DNA of 64,000 nt. Origin: Amphiura filiformis. Its lineage: Eukaryota > Echinodermata > Ophiuroidea > Amphilepidida > Amphiuridae. The stretch covers positions 44,787,599 to 44,851,598 of the forward strand of contig NC_092640.1 in NCBI RefSeq assembly GCF_039555335.1, read 5' to 3'. A program made the translations under genes and the position numbers. The notes beneath the pieces are model-generated. The model was not told where the DNA came from, made no database searches, and saw nothing but the letters and a program-made list of their open reading frames with translations. Shown one piece after another: positions 48,311 to 58,734 of the stretch. How positions within the stretch are numbered: the first letter of the stretch is position 1; the number at the start of each line of letters is the position of its first letter.

Positions 48311-48782
48311 GGGACATGAGAGCACATCAGACATAATTTTCATTTTTTTAATGATATCATAGTAATAGAAATTTTATGACAAATTAATATTTTCACATTT
48401 TTCACATTTTTTGATATATAACAGTCCTCGAAGTAAATTTTATAAATCAAATGATATATTCTTAAAGTGTATGTAGCTGGTAGAAAAGGTGTCGATCAAT
48501 TGAAAATTTTGACCTTTCATATTGAAGATATGGATTTTTCCCATAAAAGACATAATTTTTTTTTGGTGTTTTGGGAAATCCATATCTTCAATACTGAAAG
48601 GTAAAATTTCCAATTGATCGCAGGCTTTTCATCCCACCTACATACACTATAAGTATAAATCATCAGATTTATAAAGTTTACTTTGAGTACTGTTAAATAT
48701 AAAAATATCAATTTTAATCATTTGCCATATAATGTGTATTACATTGCGAATTTCAAAAAATCAAAATTATTTGATATCAAAT
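48311..48782. mobile_element. foldback element, centre near 48560
   Basis: The left arm begins GTGGGACATGAGAGCACATC. The centre is a perfect-looking hairpin: GATCAATTGAAAATTTTGACC ... inverse (48495-48620). The right arm matches 35760-36000 and is cut at about 48782 relative to that copy. Confidence 0.8.
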
Positions 48783-48784
48783 TT

Positions 48785-49190
48785 AACACTGAAGAAAATT
48801 CAAGCAAAGCAAATAATTATGTTTGTAATTTATTATTCTTTTCATTGTTCACAACAAAGTCATGATTGTTAACATCATCTGTAATGTACAATGTTTGTGT
48901 TAAAAGTTACCAAATTTTTCTTCAATAAAGTAAGCAAATCTTCAGATACTATGTAAAGAGGTTTAATAAAATGTTCCTTTTATATAGCATGATTGATGGT
49001 TCTACTTAGAGTGATTGTAGTTATACATTTCATGTAAAACTAGCTCAGTTCGCTGACCATAAGGCCATCTATTGCCACATGACTCGACTAAGTAAGTTGG
49101 GAGTGTTTCAAAATACTTGGATTTCCCTGACAATAATAGAAATAACTTGGAGCTGTAAACAGATGTAACGACAGTGGCGTGCGCAAAGGG
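48785..49190. other. stretch without recognised gene
   Basis: No repeat or credible frame. Confidence 0.4.
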
Positions 49191-49221
49191 GGACCATACC
49201 CCCACTATTGCTGAAAAGTCA

Positions 49222-49415
49222 GGAGAAATGGCCCAGTCAAGGACACATTTTGAAAAATTTGGGAATCAAGACCTATCCTCCACCACTTAAAAAAACTTGC
49301 AGATGCCACCGTAATGATAGCCAGATTGTTTTGCTGTGACTTTTATTTTTACCAATTACATACTGAAGGTGCACCAATTTTTCAAAATGTGTCCTTGACT
49401 GGGCCATTTCTACGG
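49222..49415. repeat. inverted repeat ATGGCCCAGTCAAGGACACA
   Basis: GAAATGGCCCAGTCAAGGAC at about 49226, with the following ACACATTTTGAAAAATT, returns inverted at 49376-49412. A foldback with a loop of about 110 bp. Confidence 0.8.
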
Positions 49416-49419
49416 GCAC

Positions 49420-49605
49420 AGGTAGGTACATCATTGTCAAGGTACCAGGCTGGTACACACAAAGTACCTACACAGTACCAATACTGCTACTGCACAGGAT
49501 CTACCAGCAGTGGTACTGCACTGGTCCTACACTGGTAGTACTCCCCTGGTACTGCACAGTACCAGCCAAGTACCTTTGGCGATGGTGTACCTGTGCCCGG
49601 GACCT
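49420..49605. repeat. GGTACY-rich cluster
   Basis: Fifteen or so GGTAC/GTACC units in variants such as CTGGTACTGCAC and GTACCAG within 190 bp. The unit is self-complementary, so the region can form many small stems. Confidence 0.75.
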
Positions 49606-49639
49606 GTGCAGGAATCTGGTACTGTTACTAAGCTTGTTT

Positions 49640-49984
49640 GTTTAAACGGTCGCTCTGTGTCCAGTTGAAATTGGATTACGCATCTCCTTTCTCTTGGCCC
49701 AAAGGCTGACAGTAAAATTGTTCACTTGATTATTGGAAGTGGTCTTCTCTTCATAATATTAATCCTTAAACACTTGTTGTCACAGTCCACTGCTTAGATT
49801 TAATTTCTTGATTGGAATGTATTACCGGTAATCAAAAAGTTACTTGTGGAGTGCTTGTTATCACACATGGCACTGCAGTACACCGCTAAACAGACTTGCA
49901 GAGGAATGTTTATCACAATATGCTGAATGTGGGTCCTTATATCGACAACCAGGTGACTGAGTTTCCAGGCCTTGGTCAATCTTT
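49640..49984 (-). other. possible second exon of the right-end transcript
   Basis: On the minus strand an acceptor-like TTTCTTTTAAAATTTACAG|AAAG falls at 49985/49984, downstream of the donor-like site at 51413. The segment has no long frame. Exon status is a guess from motifs. Confidence 0.15.
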
Positions 49985-50140
49985 CTGTAAATTTTAAAAG
50001 AAATAGAATAAAATATTTTATTGTTTCACATCGAACAAGTTGGTAAGGTGCAGTGATGCCTTATCGGGGGTTCCAGGGGGCAGCGCCCCCAAAAGCTCAT
50101 GGATTTTAAGGTTTTTCAAAGGGCCAGATTGGGTATTTCC

Positions 50141-50455
50141 CCGGGGGGGGCACTCAACTGAAATTTTGGTAGGGGTGTGCGGCGCGGAGCGCCAAACTTT
50201 GGGAACTAAGAACTGATTTTCAGGCAAAATAGGGGCTTGAAGAACTGAAATTAGGGCCAAATTATAGGCTGTTGAGCTAAAAATTTCTAAATTATTTCCA
50301 AATTTGAGCTTAAAGAGCTACAATTGTCAGAGTTTGAGGCTCAAAGAACTGGAGCAGATCCAAATGTGGGGCTTAAGGAACTGCGGAGAGCCTGAAAAAG
50401 GGACCCTTGAGCGCCCGCACATACCCGTACCACCTTAACATGTGAGTGCCCCCGG
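50141..50455. mobile_element. MITE with CCGGGGGCACTCA ends, 8-bp duplication
   Basis: GTATTTCC stands at 50133-50140 and 50456-50463. The ends CCGGGGGGGGCACTCA and TGAGTGCCCCCGG are inverted. Interior: TTGGTAGGGGTGTGCGGCGC at the left and GCGGGCGCTCAAGGG-type sequence (inverse) at the right. G-rich relatives are hinted at 19.1, 51.9, 55.2 and 58.1 kb. Confidence 0.8.
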
Positions 50456-50469
50456 GTATTTCCCCCTTT

Positions 50470-51410
50470 TTGTTCAAGATTTATGTGAAAAAATTATTAA
50501 AATTATCGTGCGCTACTTCGTGCGCCACTTGACTGACTCAAAGCGCCACAAGATGGCCGCACGCCACTCAGTTGAGAAGGCTTAACGATTCTGATCAGTG
50601 CTGGCCCCGATGCCAGTCACTAAGCTTCATTCACTGTGAGCTACGTTGCACTGGCATACCAATTACTGATATTAAATTAGTTAAAAGGGCATTTCATGAC
50701 AATCCATAGCCTCATGGCCCCACTTTTTCAAAAAAAAAGGTTGAGATTTTTATACCACTGGAAACCTCAGGCTACATATTATAAATGATTATGTACACTG
50801 CTCCATAGGCCACCATTGTAATTTCGCTCTGGTATACCAGAACGAAATTCAAATTGATGATATTTTGCTAAAGGAATTAATCTGCAAGAAATATTTGGTA
50901 TCGGTACATTTAATTTTTTGAGAAAAGTGAGGGATCCGGATGAGGCTGTGGATCACGGAATGACCTTTTAATTAAGTTTGTACTGTAAAAATAAAGGGAA
51001 TTTGGCCGGGGAATTTGTTACTGACTTGATTTATAGTAATACCAACAATCTACCCCGGGCTTACTACACTATTCAAACAGTGCAGCTTTGCATACATTGT
51101 ACGTATTAAACGTACGTATAGCTATTTCATCATTACGTGTCGTAACTTATTCAACTGTCTTCTTGGGCTCTGATGGAGGCTATAAAAAGCCTATAAAATG
51201 CCCACCTTAAACACCTAAATTACACTGCATAATCTAATAAATGAGTAGGAGTTAGAAGACTTCTGCTGCCAATCGGGTCCAATTCCATGTGTGTACTTGT
51301 TGTACCACTTGTCTTGGAGAGAACCGTGTCAACACCATTTCTTGAACTCGTTGACTGATTTGGCTGTTACTAGCTTACTATAGCTTACCCGGGACCATTT
51401 TTAATATACT
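50470..51410. other. stretch without recognised gene
   Basis: No credible coding frame; a small inverted pair, GCTCTGGTATACCAGAACG, at about 50827. Confidence 0.4.
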
Positions 51411-51413
51411 CAC

Positions 51414-51661
51414 TTTATTACAGCACTCAAAACTGGCATGCAGATTCAATCCATATTGTAGTTCTACTCGAATTTCCACAACTCCACAGCATACACCAAC
51501 GTTGTTTACATTCTCCGCACATGACTGAACCCGGAAGTCCCTGTTGTGAGTCGCTTCCTGGTTCCGTTACGTGACTCTGCTCAGCCAATTGAAAATGTTT
51601 TTATATCTACGCTTTTGAATATTCATTAAAATTCATTAACCAATCAGCGATTGTCAATTTC
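51414..51661 (-). promoter_or_regulatory. promoter-like region and possible first exon (right end)
   Basis: Reading inward from the right TIR (minus strand): CTGATTGG at 51647-51640, a TATA-like GATATAAAAAC near 51608-51598, another ATTGGCTGAG, and a donor match ATAAA|GTGAGTAT at 51414/51413. This mirrors the left end, though the two regions are not the same sequence beyond the CCAAT box. Confidence 0.3.
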
Positions 51662-51723
51662 AGGCTGTCGCCAGACGGTTTGTTTAGGGACGGAGGAGCA
51701 CAAACCGGCTGGTACCGAGACTA
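51662..51723 (-). repeat. right 62-bp TIR of the giant element
   Basis: Exact reverse complement of 9547-9608; followed by the 9-mer TTTCTGGAA at 51724-51732. Confidence 0.95.
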
Positions 51724-51944
51724 TTTCTGGAATAGCACTTGCATCGTGCATGTATAATTTGAATGTAGCTTGCTGTATTTAATATGTGCATGCATATTAC
51801 AGGAGTTTAGGCCCATCGAAAAAACAATTGAATAATTTAGGAGATTATCAGGGGCTGTGAATAATTATGAGTCCTGAGGCGGGTAAAATTGGGGTGAGAG
51901 GGGTGCGATTTGGACCTTAAAACGCTTTAAAAGGCTTAGGATAA

Positions 51945-52216
51945 CCAGGGGGCGGGTACTTGGATTATTTTTCGACGGAGATGTGCGGCCCGAGCTTCCG
52001 AACCCATAACCATTTCTAAGGGTCACGATTTTACCAAAAATAGGTAGGCCCCCTAACCATATCTAAGGATTGTCAGGAAAGTAAGCACCCATATCTAAGG
52101 ATTTGAGCTTGAAAATAGTAAAAGACATAGCACGGAAAATCTAAAAGGAGACCCATGTCTAAGGATTTTCGTGGAAAACCTTGTAGGCCTACGTGAGTAC
52201 CCCCCCCCCCCCCCTG
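51945..52216. mobile_element. G-rich-ended MITE (CCAGGGGG...)
   Basis: Left end CCAGGGGGCGGGTACTTGG; right end GTGAGTACCCCCCC...CCTGG. Inside, CATATCTAAGGATT recurs three times. Resembles the 50141 element in its ends. Boundaries approximate because of the C run. Confidence 0.5.
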
Positions 52217-52224
52217 GGGGAGGG

Positions 52225-52480
52225 AGAGGATAATAGTAAAGGTCCGGAAACGCTTATGATATGGACATTTTATTTTGAACAAAAATTCTTTAATCACTAT
52301 TGACGGTTTCGCCTACCATGGTCAATAATGAGTAAAATATCGGTTTAGTTTAAAAAAAAAAAAGTTTTTTAACTGTAGGCCTACATCTACAAATCTGATG
52401 TATTTAATCATTATTTGGGATCCCAATAATTTGAATGTCCAACAGGGGGGGTGGTCACAATATTTTTGGCAGGCTGGGGG
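52225..52480. other. spacer without recognised feature
   Basis: No frame or repeat stands out. Confidence 0.4.
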
Positions 52481-52490
52481 GGGGAATAGC

Positions 52491-52493
52491 GAT

Positions 52494-52540
<47 letters not shown>

Positions 52541-52850
52541 TTATAATTATTAAGGCTTGTTCAAGTAACTCACCTCTAACATTTCACGCACTCACTTGCA
52601 CCGGCTCTACATATCAATCAATCAGTTAATTAATCAATCAATTCACAAACAAAGAATATGAATAAATTATATGATATTCAATTTCGATCAATAGACAAAC
52701 AATGAATAAATGAACTGATCGACCAAGAGCCCTTTTTTTCTAAAGAGTGTGAGTGAGTGATTAAACAAAATAAATACATGCATAATTATTTACATAAATA
52801 AACAAATAAACAAATAAATAAATAAAAAAAGAAATAAATAAATAAGAAAA
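52491..52850. repeat. (TTTA)n, (AATC)n and (AAAT)n simple repeats
   Basis: TTTA run at 52491-52541, a short ATCAATCA run near 52610-52640, and AAAT/AAAC runs at 52795-52845. Confidence 0.9.
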
Positions 52851-52905
52851 ATTTGAACAAATGGTATCGTAGCATTGCATTCACAAAAACAAACATTGCT
52901 GACAG

Positions 52906-52981
52906 GAGGACTCGAACCAACAATCTTTGCATCACCAGTCTGATGCTCTACCACTGTGCTACGACGTCGCCTAGCGGTGAG
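52906..52981 (-). ncRNA. tRNA-like sequence (SINE head or tRNA pseudogene)
   Basis: On the minus strand, TAGCACAGTGGTAGAGCATC is a good A box and GGTTCGAGTCC a perfect B box, 30-odd bases apart. CATCA/TGATG could make an anticodon stem, but the loop is 6 bases. The T stem pairs poorly, and the acceptor ends (GGCGACG / TGTCAGC) do not pair. So it is not a working tRNA; it is a decayed tRNA or a SINE head. Confidence 0.55.
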
Positions 52982-53219
52982 GATCTAGTTTTTAGCCTAT
53001 ACAGTGTTCGTCTGTGACAATGCCGCCTCGTGAAATGAATTTAAAGTTATTTTGATATCATTCTTTTTTTTTCAATAGAGCCGTAACATTTTGTTTAAAG
53101 ATCTCAATTTTATTTTCTTTAGAGCAGAGACAAATATTTCCCTTTTCTACAATTTGAGCCCAAAATAAGAATGTACTTCTTTTATTACTGATTTAATGTT
53201 ACACGTCTCACAACAGATA

Positions 53220-53296
53220 TTTAGCTGGCTTAGTGGTTTTGCACTGTGCTTTTAACCGGGAGGTACCGAGATCGATTCCCACCTCTGCCTGTAATT
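53220..53296 (+). ncRNA. tRNA-like sequence, Lys-like
   Basis: TTAGCTGGCTTAGTGGTTTTGC carries an A box, GAGATCGATTCCC a B box, and CTTTTAA would put TTT at the anticodon. The anticodon stem has mismatches. Downstream TTTTTTTTCAAGCC ends the unit. Probably tRNA-derived repeat rather than a working gene. Confidence 0.45.
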
Positions 53297-53299
53297 TTT

Positions 53300-54484
53300 T
53301 TTCAAGCCTGGGAAATAATAAGTGTATTTGGCTTCACAACGCTAAATTATTCATGACTTGCCCAACCTGGTGGTGTAAAGTGCTCCCCATAACATATGAA
53401 TATTAAGCAATAACACAATGGCTAATTTAAATAAGAAAGCGTCACATGCAAATGAGGCATTGCCCTCTCCAGGAATTGCTTCATGTCAATACCCCGCGTT
53501 AAATAGGTGATTGGTATTGTATTCCATGTATTTGCATGTCTTCTGGAGCGTGTGTGAAGGATGATTTGAACTAATGACCTTCCGTGCAAGCACCCTATAG
53601 GATTTTCTCTGGTGACGTGATCATCGGTCATTGATGGCCTACATCTTTTCTTCCATTTTGCCCAATTTTTCCGAACTTTGATGATTTTTTTCTCAGAGTT
53701 GGCAATCTTTGGCACTGAAACGAGTTAGCTAGTTAAGATTATACACATATAAACTATTAAATTAAACAGGTTTTATGTACCGGACTCAACCGGAACATTG
53801 TGCATTATTTAAGAACATTTTACATCTATTTTTCATCGAAAAAGTCACCAAAATCTTACCTTATTTGCTAAAGATGAAACTCAGCAAAAAACCGGCCGAT
53901 TTTGATTACCTTTTCGATGTTTTATAGGCCATTTTCTACACAACACGATCAAGAAAACAGTTTGACTGTAGATCCCAAAACAAAGCTACTATACATGTTC
54001 AGTGCAGAGCATCAGTGAAATTCCATAATCTTACTTCTGGGTAGCGTTTGTTTGTTCGTGGATGGGTTTGTTATAAATTTTTTCCAGTAATGACTTCGCC
54101 AAGCATCGATCGCGGTAAATGGATTATACATGAAAGGAAGTACCATTGATAGCTTTTCTTTTCATGCGTCAATAGATAAGCGGATTAAAACTTGGCCGAT
54201 CGAAGTCGTTGTGGTTCCTTCTCATCTCTTTCTTCCATGCTGGCAGCAATGACACGTTGTTACGGGTAATCGATCAGCAACTCTATTGAATTTATTTAAA
54301 TGAGGCGCCTAAATTAAGATGGGTGGTAAATAATTCTATATCGACGGTAAAGTGTGCCTTTGTGTGTATGCGACAACTCGAGCACACCCTTGGGAGGTAT
54401 TATAACAAAAGGTACCTCTCACTCGTGTATACTAGGCGCTTTCACGTGACTTTCGTTTGATCACTTATTGACAGTAGCCTGCCT
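53300..54484. other. stretch without recognised gene
   Basis: A third, weaker tRNA-like segment lies on the minus strand at about 53545-53615 (TTAGTTCAAATCATCC as B box). The 97-codon minus-strand frame 53715-53422 overlaps it and is not recognisable. Confidence 0.35.
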
Positions 54485-54640
54485 ATATAGCGTTAATACG
54501 CCGTCAGGTCAGTTACCGATTTAATGGCGGAAGCCCTTTGTCCCGAACAAAAGGTACCTCTCTACTCGATGAATAGCTTGGCGGAAACTCTAATAGGCAC
54601 AAAGGAACAATATGCGTTACGTAATCTATTTCTTCTCATT
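54485..54640 (+). repeat. dispersed repeat shared with 5045-5190
   Basis: Same block order as the inverse of 5045-5190, from AGCGTTAATACGCCGTCAGG through ATTTAATGGCGGAAGCCC to TTACGTAATCTATTTCTTCT. See that entry. Confidence 0.65.
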
Positions 54641-55665
54641 TCTATATCTAACCTCCTTGAATTATGGCATTTTCCATTGTTCTTTTCCCTGCAGTGTGTG
54701 TACACATCGTAGTTCAGTACGACGGCAACTTCGTGACCTCTTTTATTCGACAGAAATTTTTTATCGGTTGGTGAGCACGATGTTACGCAACACAATGCTG
54801 AAAATTTAACCGGCAAACGCGTTTTTGCAAAATAGCTCCCGAAATGGAAGACACGGGTCATTTCTTGCTTAAATTTTTCGTACCATGACCACGGATAAGA
54901 TATCATACAATATTGTGTAAGCAAAAAAACAACGTGTAAAAGTTGAATTATATAGAAAATAAAGAAGCTTGAACCCTCGTCCACCCTGTCCCCCCGCTTG
55001 CTACGCCCCTGTGTGCCCTGTACGCAATTCTTAGTTTGTCAAGCTGCCATTCACGAAAGTGGGGTCAGTTAATTAAAGTAACCATATTGTGGTTCAGGCA
55101 TGGTTTTTAAAGAAAAACAAATTGATGACCAAAATAGAGAGTCACAAATGACCACAGATAGTGTGTTTAATTTATTCAAAAAGACTGATTTCAATAGGTA
55201 AGGTGTATCGTTGGGGGGGGTGGTCATAAAATTTTAGTGCCGGAATAGGGGGGGTCGCAATTTCATTGACGCTCACTTTTTGTAAATTTGGATCCCTCGC
55301 ATCCAAAGAAAATTCTAGCCCCTTTAGGTGGTATAATATTTAGGCCTACTTTCGTTGAGTCGTTCCACGCTTGGGTCTTGATATGGTCAGGCTCAAACAA
55401 AATGTTGAAGCCAGGCTAAAGAGCCTTGGCCTACAGAAAAATAGGAGGCGCGTGTGTTTTAGGCATCTTGCAATATATTATAGGCCTACTTCATAAAAGG
55501 CACAGAAAAACAATAGTGGCAAATAGTATGCACAATTTCCTGCTCGCTGTCGTTTTTAGACAATTTCAGTGTTTTTTAAACTATGCCACAGAATTAAGCC
55601 TATGCGGTTTCCAAATTCCAAAATGATCTGGCCTGTCATTGTGTGTCAGGTAATGGATGGGGGCA
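54641..55665. other. stretch without recognised gene
   Basis: Frames on both strands (up to 140 codons at 54984-54562) have no motif I recognise and overlap the repeat. G7 runs near 55215 and 55250 belong to a G-rich sequence. Confidence 0.35.
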
Positions 55666-55669
55666 TTTT

Positions 55670-56220
55670 AAAGGTACGCGGCCCTACATGGGTTTCAGGG
55701 GGTTGGTTTGGAGTTAAAAGGGTACATGTTGGAGTTTCCTAGATGTCATGGGGTTTAAGGGCATGTGTTGGGGTTTACAGGTACAGGTTGGGGATAACTT
55801 TAGGTTAGAGTTTTAAAGGTACATATGTTGGGGTTAGGCCTACGTATAGGTCTACAGTTTGGGGACAAGGGCCTACATGTTGGGGTTTAGGGAAGGGTAG
55901 GCCTACAGGTTGGGTTTGGGTTTAAAGGGCAGGTCTGAATGGTGGTAGTTTTTAAGGTACACGTACATGTTGGGGTTTAAGGGTAAATGTTGGGCTTTAA
56001 GGGTATGCCTACGTTTGGGGGTTAAGGGTACTTGTCGGGGTTTAAGGGTACATGCGGTTGGGCTTTAAGGGTACATGTTTGTATGTTGGGTTTCAGGGAC
56101 TGGTTGGGGTTCAAGGCAGTTCAGGTAGTTAGGCTTTAAGGTTTAAGGGTACTGTTTGGGGTTTAAGGTAATTCAGGTTGGGTTTTTAGGGTACGGATTC
56201 TAGGCCTAGGTTTAATGGCA
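55670..56220 (+). repeat. degenerate G-rich minisatellite TTGGGGTTTAAGGGTACATG
   Basis: About 25 degenerate units of 18-25 bp with core TTGGGGTTTAAGGGTACATG over 550 bp. G-runs at regular spacing could favour G-quadruplex structure on the plus strand. Confidence 0.9.
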
Positions 56221-57130
56221 TGTTGGGGATGGGCTGGGTTTTCATTTGTATCCATCAATTTTGTTTGTGGTAGTCATAGTACTTCCACTGGCCTCCAAAC
56301 ACCCATTATTGATCTGATTTATTGCTTCCTTCTTGAATGCCTGTCTTTAACCAGTTTGGATGATCACTTTCTCTTAACAATACATTCCACATTTATTTAT
56401 GAAATGTTTGTAATTTAAACCAAAATTCATGACTTTTCAAGGCAGTACAGGACACGCATTATGAAAGTACAAGGCTTACGAAACTACAATGCTGAAAGTG
56501 GTTTTGGAATAACATAATTTTGATTTAGCAAACACATAACACATTTTATGATTTAGAATTAAGTGTTTTTGAAGGTTTCATGATAGTGACCCAATAGTGA
56601 TGTCAAAAATAGACATATCACATCCAGTCTCCTCCTGAACTTTTCCATGATTTTTGTGCCTTTTTCAAAAAAATAATATGTCATGAATTTTGCGAAATAT
56701 TATTGCAACACTGGTGAATATATTTATAACCCTGATGATAGTCATGATACCTGGTAAGAGACAGAAAAACATGAAATAATTACACTGGCTAATGTTTAAT
56801 TTCTCTCTTGAACTGTTTATTATTATAGCATCATAATAGAACACTTAAAATTGAAATACTAAAAGTTACGTAATTTCTCGCTTTACATACAATAATAGCA
56901 ATCATGTGCTTGTGCAATTATTAGGACCACTCAACCATCTGTTTTTATACATGTCACAATATACATACAAATGCAATTTACTAACAATATTTTTCTTTGT
57001 TCCCATCAATCAAATTTGGTTTGGTACACAAACTCAGTAAATAGATAACTTTATTTTTCTATAAATGATATTTAATGTAACTGGTATGTTTTCAATTGAC
57101 ATAGATTTATATTTTCATTTAATTTATTAT
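56221..57130. other. stretch without recognised gene
   Basis: No repeat or coding signal. Confidence 0.4.
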
Positions 57131-57133
57131 AAA

Positions 57134-57965
57134 AAGGGACTGTGCATTCTCAGAAATGCATAATGGGCTAGTATTCCAGTTGAAATCCACAGGGGAGTAT
57201 GTTTTTCAAATGTAACTGGTCAGGGTTTATCATTTTGAAACCCATACTCCCCTCTGTATTATGGCTTTACCTATATCTTCCACAGCTGGAGTGAGTATTT
57301 CAAATGAAGTTACCCAATGGTTTATTCTATTCAAAACTCATACTCCCTCTTTGGAAGACTTTAGCTAAATCTTCCACAGGGGTGGTGTGGATTTTAAATG
57401 GAATGGCCCAAAAGTTACTAATTCAAGATAAAAGTAAACATTTTTGAAAAGGAAATTATCTAAATATAAATACAAATTTGGGGTGACAAGAACAATTTTG
57501 AAGAAAATAAGAAAAAACCTCATGATTTTGCCTAAAATTGTTTGGAACACACTATAGGAAGGAAAAATCCAAAATTTGGATTTTGTGGTTTTTTTTGTAA
57601 CCTAGACTCCAGTTTAGGAAGCGCTTAGGCCTTATTTTGAATTATTGACCAAATAAGATGAAAATTCAACAATTAAAAAATAAGACCAATATCCAAATCA
57701 TGAAAAACCGTTCCATGAATGGAGTGTCTAATTACAAAAACAAACAAACATGAAATCCAAATTTGGGTACAGTGTGTTCCAAATAATTGAAGGCAAAACA
57801 ATGTGCTTTTTTGAAGTTTCTTCAAAAAAATACTTTTTGCATAACAAAAATATATACGAGTAAACATATAAAAACATATAAAAATGTGTACTTGGATTAA
57901 ATTGTGTTTAATTTAAAGTTACAGCACTTTTAATTAATGCATTTCTGAGAATACACAGTCCCCTT
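57134..57965. mobile_element. TIR element (GGGACTGTG...ATTCTCAGAAATGC) with nested foldback
   Basis: Left AAGGGACTGTGCATTCTCAG AAATGC and right GCATTTCTGAGAATACACAG TCCCC are inverted for about 30 bp. It contains the foldback copy 57167-57411 and a second inverted pair, GTTTGGAACACACTATAGG (about 57540) / GTGTGTTCCAAATAATTGAA (about 57772). The right end reads ...CCCCTTAA; the left is TAAAA, so an old TTAA duplication is possible. Confidence 0.65.
57167..57411. mobile_element. foldback MITE (TGGGCTATTCC family), copy 2
   Basis: Diverged copy of 1411-1692. Shared blocks: AATGGGCT, ATATCTTCCACAG, CATACTCC, ATCTTCCACAGGGGTGGTGT and GGATTTTAAATGGAATGGCC. Confidence 0.75.
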
Positions 57966-58730
57966 AATATGACACTTTGAATAAAACTTACTTTTAATCA
58001 TATATGACAGATTTATCCAAGATTCTCACCCTGACTTGATGCTCATTCATTTGAAACAAAAAATGTTGGGGGGAGGGGGGCTCAAATTAAATTTTAACAG
58101 GGGTGTGCTGATGGCAATCTGAAACCCTACCCCTCTTAAGGGATTTCTTTTACCTAAAAACTGCTGATTTGACAAATTTTTTAAAATCAGGTCATATTGT
58201 AACATTTGCTGAGGAGAACAACCTCATGTTTTTCAAAACTTAACACACAATGTTCACAATACTCTCCATGCAAGGCGTGCGGGACCGACATCAGTCACAT
58301 TTGAAGGAGCGGCTCACATTGGCGGCTTATGTGCTGGTATTATACAGTGATTTTCTTTGTATTGCATCATTTGCTCAGGCCAAATTTAAAAGAGGACATA
58401 TCTGACAGTGAAAACTAACATTTTGTGGAAAAGAAGTTAAATTCTATCTCTAATGGAAATGTTATAATGTTGCAATGTGGGTAGCTGTAAGGGCTATCTA
58501 GATACACATTACTTTTAACTTTTTGCTAATTTCAATCTGCATAATTTTCAATTATGACTAATTTTTGGACAAGTCAAAATCAGCTCTAATTAATTATGCA
58601 GATTAAAATTTGCAAAACTTTTAAAGAAGTTTGCTTCTATTGTATTTGTACTTGTACTACATATGTACCAAGTCTCAGCTAGATCACAGCTCCTTACTGT
58701 TACCTAGCAAATTAAATTAATATACAGGGT
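57966..58730. other. stretch without recognised gene
   Basis: Carries GTTGGGGGGAGGGGGGCTCA followed by AGGGGTGTGCTG (58065-58110), like the interior of the 50141 MITE, and a small inverted pair around 58500-58620 (TAATTTGCATAATT-like: CTGCATAATTTTCAATTATG). Confidence 0.4.
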
Positions 58731-58734
58731 GTTC

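Larger units (their letters stand above)
9547..51723. mobile_element. candidate giant TIR transposon (~42.2 kb), Mutator-like by TSD
   Basis: The first and last 62 bases are reverse complements without a single mismatch, beginning TAGTCTCGGTACCAGCCGG. The base before the left TIR and the base after the right TIR each border the same 9-mer, TTTCTGGAA (9538-9546 and 51724-51732), in direct orientation. This is what one transposition event leaves. 9-bp duplications with long TIRs are typical of Mutator-like (MuDR) elements; Merlin can also make 8-9 bp. I could not recognise a transposase, so the class is an inference. The interior is crowded with other repeats that keep their own TSDs. If the TIR identity means recent movement, these travelled as cargo. 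An alternative is two small elements whose outer ends acted together, as in a composite transposon. Confidence 0.65.

Noticed and set aside
9547-51723. Polinton/Maverick identity for the giant unit
   Set aside because: Polintons make 6-bp duplications and carry polymerase and capsid genes; none is visible here.
52906-52981. Functional tRNA gene
   Set aside because: Boxes are good but acceptor and T stems do not pair.
54562-54984. 140-codon minus-strand frame
   Set aside because: Overlaps the dispersed repeat, has no recognisable domain, and frames on the other strand are equally open.
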